The notes: generated by a model from the letters alone, not told the origin. DNA of 64,000 bases from Microbacterium capsulatum (GCF_030865425.1 NZ_JAVFCB010000014.1:1-64000); one strand, 5' to 3'; positions 7,262 through 16,187 are shown, counted from the stretch's first letter. Numbers and translations: made by a program.

Positions 7262-10200
7262 TCAGATCACCTCCGCGCTCCAGTCGTCCGGGTTGCCGTA
7301 TCGGTGCGCCGTGATCGCGATCGCCTGCTCGTGCAGGAACGGGAGCAGCTCGATCCGGCCGACGGTGGTCACCTCGCCGGCGTGGATCGCGAGGTCCGGA
7401 TCGCCGTGCACCGCCTCGGCGAGCGCGAGATGCAGGGTGGCGACGTCGTCCGCGGTTCCGACGATGCGCACCCGGTTCGGCCGCGGCGGGGCCTCCTGGG
7501 CTGGCTCGTCCGCGCCGTCGGCGTCCTCCGTGGTGCGGGGCGTGAAGCGCTGGATCCACTCCGCGTCGCTCTCCACGAACACCGGGATCTCCGTCTCGCC
7601 GAGCACGCGCCGCACCGCCGCCGGAAGCCCGGTCGACGTCGACAGCATGAACTCGCCGCCGGCGCGGATCGCGGCGATCGCGACCCGCAGCAGCTCCCGC
7701 AGCGGCGCCTCGCCCGTGGCCCGCACCGCGACCGGGACCGATCGGTAGCGGAAGAGATTGCGCTCGATGCCGAGCCGCGACACATCGCGCACCCGGCCGA
7801 ACTCCTTGTCCCAGGCGAGGGCGTCGGAGAGCGCGGCGCGGCGCAGCCACTCGAACGCGGTGTAGTCGAGCGAGGGCTGGGCCGCCTCGATGAGCGAGGT
7901 GATCCGGGTGTCGAGGCCGCGCAGGTGCAGCGTGGTCGATCCGCCGGCACCGCCGGTGCTCCGCCACGACCCGAGCCCGACGAGGTAGTTCGGGCCGCCG
8001 GCCTTCGTGCCCGTGCCGACCGAGGAGCGCTTCCAGCCGCCGAACGGCTGCCGCTGCACGATCGCGCCGGTGATCCCGCGGTTCACGTAGAGGTTGCCCG
8101 CCTGCACGCGCTGCAGCCACAGCGCGAGGTCGGCCGGATCCTGCGTGTGCAGCCCCGCGGTGAGCCCGTAGTCGACGCCGTTCTGCAGCTCGATCGCCCG
8201 GGCGAGGGACGGCGCGTGCATGATGCCGAGCACCGGCCCGAAGAACTCCTCGCGGTGGAACCGGGATCCGGCCTGCACGCCGGTGCGGATCCCCGGTGTC
8301 CACAGCCGCCCGTCCGGCCCCTCGAGCGGCTGCGGCTCGAGCAACCACTTCTCGTCGCGGTCGAGCTCGGTGAGCGCCCAGCGCAGCTTGCCCTGCGGGG
8401 GTTCGATCACCGGCCCCATCTCGGAGAGCGGATCCGCCGGCCAGCCGACCTTCATCGACCGGGTCGCGTCGACGAGCTGCCGGGCGAAGCGGTGCGATCG
8501 GGCGACCGGGCCGACGAGGATCGCGAGCGACGCCGCCGAGCACTTCTGCCCGGCGTGCCCGAAGGCGCTCTTCACGAGGTCGGCGACGGCGAGATCGAGA
8601 TCCGCCGAGGGCGTGACGATGAGGGCGTTCTTGCCGCTCGTCTCGGCGAGCAGCGGCAGGTCGGGGCGCCAGCCGCGGAACATCGCCGCGGTGTCCCAGG
8701 ATCCGGTGAGGATCACCCGGTCCACGTCCGGGTGCGCGATGAGCTCACGACCGAGATCCCCCTCGAGCTGGACGAGGGCGAGCAGGTCGCGCGGGATCCC
8801 GGCGTCCCAGAGGGCGGCGGCGATCACGGCGCCCGAGCGGCGCGCCTGATGCGCGGGCTTGAACACGACCCCGGACCCCGCGGCGAGCGCGGCGAGCACC
8901 CCGCCGGCCGGGATCGAGATCGGGAAGTTCCACGGCGGCGTGACCACGGTCAGCCGCGACGGCACGAACGCGGCACCGGGCACGGCGTCGAGCTCGCGGG
9001 CCTTCGCGGCGTAGTACCGCGCGAAGTCGACGGCCTCGCTCACCTCCACGTCGCCCTCCGCGACGACCTTGCCGGTCTCGGCGGCGGCGACCTCGATGAG
9101 GTCGGCGCGGCGCGACTCCAGCACGGTGGCGGCGCGCAGCAGCACCTCGGCGCGCTCCGCGGCGGGCCGCGCACCCCAGAGCGCGGCGGCCGCGCGCACC
9201 CGGGAGATCGCCTTGTGCAGCGCCTCGGGATCCTCGATCCGCGCGGTCTGCAGGATCCCCTCCCCCGCGACGGATCCGGGGATCTTGGCGAGGATCCCGC
9301 GCGCCCACTCCCGGTTCGCGGGCAGCGCCGGGTCGGTGTCCTCGGCGTTTCGGAAGCCGGGCGCCCCGACGGCGACCTCGGACTCGTCCTCACGGATGGC
9401 GAACACGGCGGTCTCGACGTAGGTGTCGTCCTGGTGCCCGGGCCCGGAGATGCCGAGCACCGCCTGGGTGAGCGCGCCGTCGGCGTCGTCGGGGTCGGCG
9501 CGCAGCGCGGCGGACTCGTGCACCGGGGCGAGCCGGTTCTGGCGGCGGCGCGGTGACCGGCGCAGCGACGGATCCGCGGAGCGCTCGAGAGAGGAGGCGA
9601 ACCGCCCGACCTCGCGGTCGAGCAGATCCGGGTCGTCGTGCAGCCGGAACGCGGCGGACAGGTAGTTCTCGCTCGACGCGTTCTCCTCGAGCCGGCGCAC
9701 GAGGTAGCTGATCGCGACGTCGAACTCGGCGGGCCGGACCACGGGCACGTAGAGCAGCACGTGCCCGACCGCGCGGCTCACCGCCTCGACCTGGCCCTGC
9801 GCCATGCCGAGCAGCATCTCGAACTCGATCGGCGACGACGCGTCGGGCGATCCCGCCTCGGGCCGCACCCCGCGGTCCCCGGCGAGCAGCCAGGCGTAGG
9901 CGATGTCGAAGAGGTTGTGCCCGGCGATGCCGATCCGCACCGCGCGGATCGCCTCGGGCTGCAGCGCCTCGTTCAGGCAGCGCAGGTAGTTCGCGTCGGT
10001 GTCGACCTTGGCGTCGTAGGGCGCCGGGGTCCAGCCGTGCATGGCCGCCTCGACCCGCTCCATCCCGAGGTTGGCGCCCTTCACCATGCGCACCTTGATC
10101 GGGGCGCCGCCGCGGTCGACGCGGTCGCGCGCCCAGGCGGTGAGCTCGCGCAACGCGGGCAGCGCGTCGGGCAGGTAGGCCTGCAGCACGATCCCGGCCT

Positions 10201-10960
10201 CGAGGTGCTCGAGCCGCGGATCCTCCAGGATCCGGGTGAACACCGCGATCGTGAGGTCGAGGTCGCGGTACTCCTCCATGTCGAGGTTGATGAACGTTCC
10301 GCCCCCCGAGCCGGCCGAAGGGCCGGCCGCCGTCAGATACAGCGGCAGCAGCCGTTCGGCGACCTTCGCCACGACCTCGTCGAAGGCCCACATCGAGATG
10401 CGGCTGACGACGGCGGAGACCTTGACCGAGACGTAGTCGACGTCGTCGCGACGGATGAGCTCGTGGATCCCGTCGAGCCGACGCAGCGCCTCGGCCTCGC
10501 CGAGCACCGCCTCGCCGAGCAGGTTGAGGTTCAGACGCGCGCCGCCCTCGCGGAGCTTCGCGATCGTCGGGCCCAGCTTGGCCGGCCGGGCGTCGGCGAC
10601 GAGGTGTCCGACCATCTCCCGCAGCACCCTCCGCGCGATCGGCACGGTCGGGGTGGGCAGGCCGGGGGCGACGACGCCGCCTGCGCGCACGGCGGCGCGG
10701 AGATACCAGGGCAGGAAGCCGGGAACGAGAGGAGCGACGCGGTTGAGGCTGGCGGCCGCCGCGCCCAGGCTCTCCGGCCGCATCACGCCGTCGACGAAGC
10801 CGAGGGTGAACGGCAGCCCGTCCGGATCCTGCAGCACGGCGGCGAGACGTTCGGCCGCGGGATCCGCGTGCGCCTCGGCGGCCTCCTCAATCCAGCGCTG
10901 GGCGAGGTCGACGGCCCTGCGGGCCCGTTCGGTCTCCTCGTCGGTCAGCCACTGCGGCAT
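7262..10960 (-). CDS. putA: Bifunctional proline dehydrogenase / glutamate-semialdehyde dehydrogenase
   Basis: A 1232-residue PutA that oxidises proline to P5C (FAD) and then to glutamate (NAD+). The N-terminal barrel spans about residues 90-440, with VKVSAVVSRI, FINLDMEEYRDLDLT and RMVKGANLGMERV. The aldehyde dehydrogenase domain spans about 570-1000, with PPWNFPISIPAG and the catalytic Cys807 in GHAGQKCSAAS. A C-terminal extension of about 200 residues follows. ATG 10960 has AGAGAGG 8 nt upstream. A small palindrome (10310-10327) encodes a GPSAGSGGG insertion before FINLDM. It links to rocD, which produces the same semialdehyde. Confidence 0.95.
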   Translation of the reverse strand: MPQWLTDEETERARRAVDLAQRWIEEAAEAHADPAAERLAAVLQDPDGLPFTLGFVDGVMRPESLGAAAASLNRVAPLVPGFLPWYLRAAVRAGGVVAPGLPTPTVPIARRVLREMVGHLVADARPAKLGPTIAKLREGGARLNLNLLGEAVLGEAEALRRLDGIHELIRRDDVDYVSVKVSAVVSRISMWAFDEVVAKVAERLLPLYLTAAGPSAGSGGGTFINLDMEEYRDLDLTIAVFTRILEDPRLEHLEAGIVLQAYLPDALPALRELTAWARDRVDRGGAPIKVRMVKGANLGMERVEAAMHGWTPAPYDAKVDTDANYLRCLNEALQPEAIRAVRIGIAGHNLFDIAYAWLLAGDRGVRPEAGSPDASSPIEFEMLLGMAQGQVEAVSRAVGHVLLYVPVVRPAEFDVAISYLVRRLEENASSENYLSAAFRLHDDPDLLDREVGRFASSLERSADPSLRRSPRRRQNRLAPVHESAALRADPDDADGALTQAVLGISGPGHQDDTYVETAVFAIREDESEVAVGAPGFRNAEDTDPALPANREWARGILAKIPGSVAGEGILQTARIEDPEALHKAISRVRAAAALWGARPAAERAEVLLRAATVLESRRADLIEVAAAETGKVVAEGDVEVSEAVDFARYYAAKARELDAVPGAAFVPSRLTVVTPPWNFPISIPAGGVLAALAAGSGVVFKPAHQARRSGAVIAAALWDAGIPRDLLALVQLEGDLGRELIAHPDVDRVILTGSWDTAAMFRGWRPDLPLLAETSGKNALIVTPSADLDLAVADLVKSAFGHAGQKCSAASLAILVGPVARSHRFARQLVDATRSMKVGWPADPLSEMGPVIEPPQGKLRWALTELDRDEKWLLEPQPLEGPDGRLWTPGIRTGVQAGSRFHREEFFGPVLGIMHAPSLARAIELQNGVDYGLTAGLHTQDPADLALWLQRVQAGNLYVNRGITGAIVQRQPFGGWKRSSVGTGTKAGGPNYLVGLGSWRSTGGAGGSTTLHLRGLDTRITSLIEAAQPSLDYTAFEWLRRAALSDALAWDKEFGRVRDVSRLGIERNLFRYRSVPVAVRATGEAPLRELLRVAIAAIRAGGEFMLSTSTGLPAAVRRVLGETEIPVFVESDAEWIQRFTPRTTEDADGADEPAQEAPPRPNRVRIVGTADDVATLHLALAEAVHGDPDLAIHAGEVTTVGRIELLPFLHEQAIAITAHRYGNPDDWSAEVI
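10310..10327 (-). repeat. UUCG-type hairpin inside putA
   Basis: GCCGGCC - 4 nt - GGCCGGC. On the coding strand the loop reads C(TTCG)G, a stable tetraloop form. It encodes Gly/Ser-rich residues that look like an insertion between a strand of the barrel and FINLDMEEY. Confidence 0.65.
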
Positions 10961-11101
10961 CGGCATCGCCTCTCTGCTGCGCCCGTCGGGTCGGGCGTGG
11001 AATCCACCTCCTCCCAGCATGCCGTCGTCTGCCGAGCAGGGCTCCGTGCCACGCCCTTCACGGGCCTCAGCGACAGCCTCTGCGGGGCTCGCCCGCCCCG
11101 C

Positions 11102-11665
11102 TCAGTCCGACCAGACGCTCGGTGCGGGGGCCTTCGTCGGCGGGAGGGCCGAGGCCGCGGCCCAGTCGTGGATCCAGTCCTCGACGCCGGGCACGTCGCC
11201 CGGGTGCCCCAGCGCGCCGAAGAACTCCTCATGCGAGACCCGCCCGCCGGAACGTCGCAGGATCCGCGCCCGCACGATCACCTTCGCGTACACCTCGCCG
11301 TCCACGACCGCGCGGTGCTCCATGAACATCGCCTTGTGGTCGTGCCCGGTGAAGCGCGACTCGACGTCGAAGCGCTGCCACAGCTCGAGGGACTTGCGGA
11401 ACGTGACCGTCTCGCTGGACACCACCGCGTACCAGCCCCGCTCCTTCATCGCGTCGAACAGGCCGGTGCGGATGAGCAGATCCCAGCGTCCGAGATCGAA
11501 CAGGGACAGGTACCGTCCGTTGTTCATGTGCCACAGGATGTCGAGATCGGTGGGCAGCGTCGTCAGCCGGATCGTGCTCACGGCGGTCTGATCGAGGCCC
11601 TGTCCGCGACGGAGCCGACGGCGGGCGGAGAGGATCACGAGGATGGTGCGCCAGATCACATTCAC
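11102..11665 (-). CDS. Acyl-CoA thioesterase-like (hot-dog) protein
   Basis: 187 residues. An N-terminal hydrophobic stretch (VIWRTILVILSARR) precedes a hot-dog thioesterase domain with LPTDLDILWHMNNGRYLSL, the family signature, whose Asp is the usual catalytic residue in 4HBT-like enzymes. It resembles the THEM6-type membrane-associated group. The GTG at 11665 is placed 7 nt after TACGCT (minus strand, 11678-11673), giving a leaderless start like many genes here; the longer frame to 11836 would run into the GNAT promoter. Divergent from the GNAT gene. Substrate unknown. Confidence 0.8.
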   Translation of the reverse strand: MNVIWRTILVILSARRRLRRGQGLDQTAVSTIRLTTLPTDLDILWHMNNGRYLSLFDLGRWDLLIRTGLFDAMKERGWYAVVSSETVTFRKSLELWQRFDVESRFTGHDHKAMFMEHRAVVDGEVYAKVIVRARILRRSGGRVSHEEFFGALGHPGDVPGVEDWIHDWAAASALPPTKAPAPSVWSD

Positions 11666-11807
11666 ACCGGGGAGCGTAATGAATCCGGCACGGGAGACGC
11701 GGATCGATTGTCGGATCCGCACAGGTACGGCACGACGTGTCAGGCCCGGAACGAGGCCGGTGACGCTCGATTTCTCCTCAGCGCACCTCACGCGTAGAGT
11801 CGCGAAC

Positions 11808-12314
11808 ATGAGCGCCGATGCCCTTCTCAACGTCACCGTCCGACCCGTTCGCGATGTGGACGCCGAAGCGCTCGGCCGTGTGCACGCGAAGTGCTGGCAC
11901 GAGACCTACGACCACCTCATCAGCACCGCGGTGCTCGAGGCGGTCTCCCCCCGGCGCCTCGCCGAGCTGTGGACGCACTGGGCCTCCCAGGGCGAGGAGT
12001 ACCGCATGAGCGCGGCTCTCGTGGACGGCGAGATCGTCGGCTTCGTCGGATCGGGCCCTGCCCGCGACGAGAACCCGCCGGCGGAGCGCGAGCTCTACTT
12101 CATCTACCTGCTGGACGCCTGGCACGGCACCGGCATCGGCCAGCGCCTCTTCGACGCGGCCGTCGCCACGGACGAGGCCTGCTACCTCTGGGTCGCCGAG
12201 GACAACCCCCGTGCGCACCGCTTCTACGTCCGCAACGGCTTCACCCTCGACGGCACCTCGCAGCAGGAGCCGTTCCTCGGCGAGACCATCGAAGAGGTCC
12301 GCTTCGTCCGCTGA
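11808..12314 (+). CDS. GNAT-family N-acetyltransferase
   Basis: 168 residues with the GNAT fold. The acetyl-CoA-binding loop is visible as LDAWHGTGIGQRLFDAA (about residues 103-119), followed by the strand-helix WVAEDNPRAHRFYVRNGF. Such proteins acetylate small amines or protein N-termini; nothing here names the substrate. Start ATG 11808 lies 7 nt after TAGAGT (11795-11800) with no ribosome-binding site, suggesting a leaderless mRNA. It ends at the strong bidirectional palindrome 12329-12391. Confidence 0.88.
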   Translation: MSADALLNVTVRPVRDVDAEALGRVHAKCWHETYDHLISTAVLEAVSPRRLAELWTHWASQGEEYRMSAALVDGEIVGFVGSGPARDENPPAERELYFIYLLDAWHGTGIGQRLFDAAVATDEACYLWVAEDNPRAHRFYVRNGFTLDGTSQQEPFLGETIEEVRFVR

Positions 12315-12328
12315 GCCGGACCCCTCCC

Positions 12329-12411
12329 GTCGAGGCCCCCTCTGAGCGTCCGCGCCCCCTCCTGGTGACGCTGCTCAGAGGGGGCCTCGACGTTGCGAGG
12401 GGGCGTCGACG
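12329..12411. terminator. 19-bp perfect palindrome plus GCCCCCTC units (C-rich family, copy 1)
   Basis: The arms at 12329-12347 and 12373-12391 are perfectly complementary over 19 bp. A second GAGGGGGCGTCGACG unit at 12397-12411 pairs with the GCCCCCTC at 12354-12361. It lies between convergent genes, so it probably stops transcription from both sides. A similar double structure is at 47088-47172. Confidence 0.8.
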
Positions 12412-12433
12412 GGTCTCTCGGCGGCAGGATCCG

Positions 12434-14056
12434 TCAGCGGCCGGAGACCTTGCCGAACAGCCTGGCGATCGGGGCGAGCACGAGCGGGCGGGCCGCGATC
12501 CAGCCGACGGCGACCACGACCATCGCGAGCACGAACACCCAGAACCCGGTCCAGGTGACGGCATCCTGCGAGGCGAACATGTGGTTCAGGTTGCGGAGCA
12601 TGCCGGTCAGGAACACGAGCGCGACGTGCACGACGATGAACGCAGAGAAGAACAGCATCGTCGGGAAGTGCACCGCACGCGCCCACTCGACCGGGTAGGC
12701 CTTCGAGAGGCTCTCCGCCTTCTTCGGCCACACGCTCGACATCCGGAAGCCGGTCACGATCGCCACGGGCGCGGCGAGGAACACGATCGTGAAGTAGGCG
12801 AGCTGCTGCAGGCTGTTGTAGTTCACCCAGCCGTTCTCGGTCGGCCAGTCGAACGAGACGTACTGCAGCAGGGCCGAGAGGGCGTTCGGGAACACCTCCC
12901 AGCTCGTCGGCACGATCCGCACCCACTGGCCGGTCGCGAACAGCAGCACGACGAAGATCGCGCCGTTCACGATCCAGAGCAGGTCGAGCGCCTGGTGGAA
13001 CCACAGCGTCAGGCTGATCTTGCCCTTGGCCACCTTGTGCGGGGTCCAGAACACGGTCGGCCGCTTCTGCGTGCGCACCTGCAGGCCGGATCGGATGATC
13101 AGCGTCATCAGGAAGATGTTGAAGAAGTGCTGCCAGCCGATCCAGCCCGGGATGCCGACCGCGGTGCCGGCCGGCAGGCGGTACTCGCCCGGGAACGCGG
13201 CGAGGAAGTCGTGCATGAACGGCAGGCTGAGGAACGCGCGCACCAGCGCGACCCCGGCGCCGGCGAGGATCGCGAGCCCGGCCGCGGCGAAGAGCCCGCT
13301 CAGGGCCTGCGGCCAGGTCGGGCGCAGGCGGGACGGCGCGGGCGCGACGGCAGCGGCGTGCCGCGGCGCGACGCCCTGCCACACCGTGCGCGTGAACGGC
13401 AGCGGGGCGGAGACATCGGGGCGGGGCGCGACGGCGGATCCGGGGGGCGTCGCCGCGGCGGTGGCGGTCGCGGCACTCGTCACGAGCTGGGTGTCGTCCC
13501 GCTCCGCTCGGTCGACCACCGGGACGGTCGGTACTGCGGCGGCGGTCCCGGCCGGGGGCCACGGGTCTCCCCCGGCGACGCGCGGCAGGCCGCGGCGCAG
13601 GGCGGATCCGGGTGCTGCGGCGGCTGCGCCGGACGGCGCGGTCGCGGTCGCGGTGGCCGGGGCCGCGTCGAGCACCTGCGCCGTCTGCGGGATCATCCCT
13701 TCGACGGGCTCGGAGACCGGAGCGGGGGCCGCAGCGGTGATCGCGGGCGCGGCGGCTGCCCCGGCCGGGGGCCAGGGTTCGCCGCCGGCGACGCGGGGCA
13801 GGCCGCGGCGGAGGACGGATCCGGATCGGGATCGTCCGGGGTCGTTGAGCGACGCCGCCGCAGCCGACGGCGACGAAACGCCGTCACCGACGGGCGACAC
13901 CGACACCTCGCCCGCAAGGGACCGCGTTTCGTCTCGCTCCGGCTCCGCCGGGGCTCGCTCAACGACCCCGGCCGCGGCACCGGCCTCGATGACCCCGGCG
14001 GGGGGCCAGGGGTCGCCGCCTGGGGTGCGGGGCAGTCCCCGTCGCAACGTGACCAC
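12434..14056 (-). CDS. Cytochrome b561-like membrane protein with triple LRRGLPR motif, ETF-linked
   Basis: 540 residues. The first 230 or so are low-complexity and hydrophilic and contain three copies of an 18-residue motif, LRRGLPRVAGGDPWPPAG with small changes, near residues 4, 81 and 152. The rest is a six-helix membrane domain with candidate haem-ligand histidines in WQHFFN, WFHQALD, AVHFPTM and IVVHVAL, as in cytochrome b561/b6-type domains. GTG 14056 lies 2 nt after the etfA stop, with GGAAGG upstream inside etfA, so it is the third gene of the ETF operon. I infer that it passes electrons between ETF and the quinone pool; no test is possible here. A palindromic repeat (13838-13969) is translated within its linker. 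Confidence 0.82.
   Translation of the reverse strand: MVTLRRGLPRTPGGDPWPPAGVIEAGAAAGVVERAPAEPERDETRSLAGEVSVSPVGDGVSSPSAAAASLNDPGRSRSGSVLRRGLPRVAGGEPWPPAGAAAAPAITAAAPAPVSEPVEGMIPQTAQVLDAAPATATATAPSGAAAAAPGSALRRGLPRVAGGDPWPPAGTAAAVPTVPVVDRAERDDTQLVTSAATATAAATPPGSAVAPRPDVSAPLPFTRTVWQGVAPRHAAAVAPAPSRLRPTWPQALSGLFAAAGLAILAGAGVALVRAFLSLPFMHDFLAAFPGEYRLPAGTAVGIPGWIGWQHFFNIFLMTLIIRSGLQVRTQKRPTVFWTPHKVAKGKISLTLWFHQALDLLWIVNGAIFVVLLFATGQWVRIVPTSWEVFPNALSALLQYVSFDWPTENGWVNYNSLQQLAYFTIVFLAAPVAIVTGFRMSSVWPKKAESLSKAYPVEWARAVHFPTMLFFSAFIVVHVALVFLTGMLRNLNHMFASQDAVTWTGFWVFVLAMVVVAVGWIAARPLVLAPIARLFGKVSGR
13697..13711. repeat. CCCTTCGACGGGCTC repeat word inside the cytochrome linker
   Basis: On the coding strand it contributes to VSEPVEGM. 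It resembles the CCTTCGACAGGCTC word at 6029-6050 in the rocD 5' end. The spacer between motif copies 2 and 3 therefore also contains repeat-like DNA. Confidence 0.5.
13838..13969. repeat. Family A palindrome (GGTCGTTGAGCGA...), copy inside a coding region
   Basis: Left arm GGGGTCGTTGAGCGA (13838-13852), right arm 13925-13969 ending GCTCGCTCAACGACCCC. The arms and the inner GACGAAACG / CGTTTCGTC pair match the intergenic copies at 17642, 24261 and 38542. Here it lies wholly within the cytochrome gene and is read in frame, encoding the stretch from VVERAPAEPERDETR to AAASLNDPG between motif copies 1 and 2. Confidence 0.88.
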
Positions 14057-14058
14057 GC

Positions 14059-15036
14059 TCAGGCCTTCCGGGCGCGCAGCTGTTCGATCAGCTGCGGCAC
14101 GACCGTGAACAGGTCCCCGACGATCCCGAAGTCCGCGACGTCGAAGATCGGCGAGTCCGGGTCCTTGTTGATCGCGACGATCGTCTTCGCCGTCTGCATC
14201 CCCGCACGATGCTGGATCGCCCCCGAGATCCCCACCGCGACATACAGCTGCGGCGACACCGACACCCCGGTCTGCCCCACCTGATGCGCGTACGGGATGA
14301 ACCCGGCATCGACCGCCGCCCGGGACGCGCCGACCGCACCACCGAGCACGTCGGCGAGGTCCTCCACCAGGGAGAAGCTCTCCTTCGATCCCAGACCCCG
14401 CCCCCCGGACACGACGACCTTCGCACCCCGCAGCTCCGGACGCGACGACGTCGCCTCCACGGCCTCGACCGGCTCACCGGTCGCCGCCGGGGCACCGGAC
14501 GCAGTCACCTCCAGCGGCTCCACCCGCGCATCGACGGCGTCGGCGCGCGCGTCGATCGCGCCCTGCCGCACCGTGATCACCGGGACACCGAACGTCGGCG
14601 CCGAATCCGTCAGAAACGCACCCCCGAACACCGAGTGATGCGCCACAACACCCTGGTCGTCCCGGGACACACCCACCGCGTCGACCGACAGGGCCAGGCG
14701 CTCCCGCACCGCGAGCCGGCCGGCGACATCACGCCCCGCGATCGAGTTCGACACCAGCACCGCATCCGGGCGCACCACCCGGAACGCGGCCTGCAGTGCG
14801 TCCACGACCGGGACCGTGACCGGCCCGCCGTCGACGTCCGCGGTCAGCACGACCTGCGCCCCCGCGGCCGCGGCCGCATCCACCGCCGCCTGCGCCGTCC
14901 CGGCAGGCGCGGCGACCACCGCGACCGGGGACCCCAGCAGCGCCGCCGCACCGATCAGGCCCGCCGTCGACGGCGCCGCGGACCCCGTCGGGGTGACATC
15001 GACGAGGACGAGGATCGGGTTCACCGGGTACGCCAT
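14059..15036 (-). CDS. etfA: Electron transfer flavoprotein alpha subunit
   Basis: 325 residues. The C-terminal FAD-binding half is clear: VVSGGRGLGSKESF, QVGQTGVSVSPQLYVAVGISGAIQHRAGM and INKDPDSPIFDVADFGIVGDL, all family signatures. It pairs with EtfB to carry electrons from acyl-CoA dehydrogenases (for instance the one at 20131-21306). ATG 15036 starts 1 nt after the etfB stop. The first gene downstream is a b-type membrane protein rather than an ETF-quinone oxidoreductase. Confidence 0.97.
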   Translation of the reverse strand: MAYPVNPILVLVDVTPTGSAAPSTAGLIGAAALLGSPVAVVAAPAGTAQAAVDAAAAAGAQVVLTADVDGGPVTVPVVDALQAAFRVVRPDAVLVSNSIAGRDVAGRLAVRERLALSVDAVGVSRDDQGVVAHHSVFGGAFLTDSAPTFGVPVITVRQGAIDARADAVDARVEPLEVTASGAPAATGEPVEAVEATSSRPELRGAKVVVSGGRGLGSKESFSLVEDLADVLGGAVGASRAAVDAGFIPYAHQVGQTGVSVSPQLYVAVGISGAIQHRAGMQTAKTIVAINKDPDSPIFDVADFGIVGDLFTVVPQLIEQLRARKA

Positions 15037-15037
15037 G

Positions 15038-15814
15038 TCACACCAGCCTGTTCTGCGCGAGGAACTCGACCAACTGCCCGGCCGCGTCCCCCTCGTCCGT
15101 GATCTTCACACCCGCCGCCCGCGGCGGCTTCTCCGACACCGCCGTCAGAATCGACTGCGGCACCCCGCCCGGATCGACATCCACCCCCAGATCGGAGAGG
15201 GACAGCACCTCCAACGGCTTCTTCTTCGCCGCCATGATGCCCTTGAAGTTGGGGAACCGCGCGTCCGGCAGCGCCTCCGTGATCGACACCACCGCCGGCA
15301 ACGGCACCGTCACCCGCTGCGACCCGAAATCCGTCACCCGACTGCCCGCGACCTCGGTCTCCCCGATCGTGACACTGCTCATCGCACTCGCCAGCGCGAA
15401 CCCGAGATGCTCCGCAAGCATCGCCGGCATCATGCCGCCGGAGCCGTCCGTGGAGAGATTGCCCGTGATCACCAGGTCCGGCTCGCCGCGACGGATGGCC
15501 GCCGCGAGCACCGCAGCGGTGAGCCCGAGATCCGCCCCGCGCAGCGCCTCGTCGGAGACGTGCACCGCCGACCCCGCCCCGATCGCGAGCGCCCGACGGA
15601 TCGACGCGGTCGCCGACTCGGGTGCCATCGACAGCACCACGACCTCCGTGCCGGGGTGTGCGTCGGCGTGGCTCAGAGCGACCTCGAGGGCACGCTCCGT
15701 GATCTCGTCCAACACGACCTCACCCGCGCCGCGGTCGGCGAGACCCGTCACCAGGTCGAGCTTGCGGTCCCCGTAGGTGTCGGGCACCTCTTTCACCAGG
15801 ACGAAGATCTTCAT
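15038..15814 (-). CDS. etfB: Electron transfer flavoprotein beta subunit
   Basis: 258 residues starting MKIFVLVKEVPDT, with LDEITERALEVAL, the AMP/nucleotide loop region VITGNLSTDGSGGMMPAMLAEHLG and VVSITEALPDARFPNFKGIMAAKKK, all typical of EtfB. A strong ribosome-binding site (GAGGAGG) precedes ATG 15814. First gene of the etfB-etfA-cytochrome operon. The 5' leader contains the hairpin at 15864-15880. Confidence 0.97.
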   Translation of the reverse strand: MKIFVLVKEVPDTYGDRKLDLVTGLADRGAGEVVLDEITERALEVALSHADAHPGTEVVVLSMAPESATASIRRALAIGAGSAVHVSDEALRGADLGLTAAVLAAAIRRGEPDLVITGNLSTDGSGGMMPAMLAEHLGFALASAMSSVTIGETEVAGSRVTDFGSQRVTVPLPAVVSITEALPDARFPNFKGIMAAKKKPLEVLSLSDLGVDVDPGGVPQSILTAVSEKPPRAAGVKITDEGDAAGQLVEFLAQNRLV

Positions 15815-16187
15815 CGAGCCTCCTCACGCGAGGGTCCGTGCGGCCGCACGACCGCACAGGCGTCGCCCGGTTACCGGGCGATAACGTGGTGCCAGCGTAC
15901 CTCAGCGCGGGCCTCCGAGCCGACCGTCCGGTCGTCCGCGAACGGCTCGTGACGCCACCCTCCCACCGCGGTCCGACGGCTAGCGGAGAGCCACGGCGCC
16001 GTCGCCTTCCACCGCGCAGACGCGGTCCCGTTCCGCGGATCCTGTCCCGTTCCGCCGAGGAATCCGCCGCATCGGTCAGCGGATCGGGACATCGGCGGCG
16101 GATCGGGGCGGAGAGGGCGCGGATCGGGACGGAACCGCCCGGCAGGCCGCACCGGGAGAGCCGCGATCCGATCGGTAACGTAGGGGA
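15815..16187. other. Divergent spacer upstream of etfB and marR, with several palindromes
   Basis: 373 bp without a gene. The leader of etfB has a perfect hairpin CGCCCGG-TTA-CCGGGCG (15864-15880). Further out, GTCCCGTTCCGC units (from about 16025 and 16044) face GCGGATCGGGAC units (16079-16090 and nearby), the same words as the palindrome at 27734-27780. TAACGT (16176-16181) is the likely -10 for marR, 6 nt before its ATG. The etfB promoter is not obvious. Confidence 0.6.
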
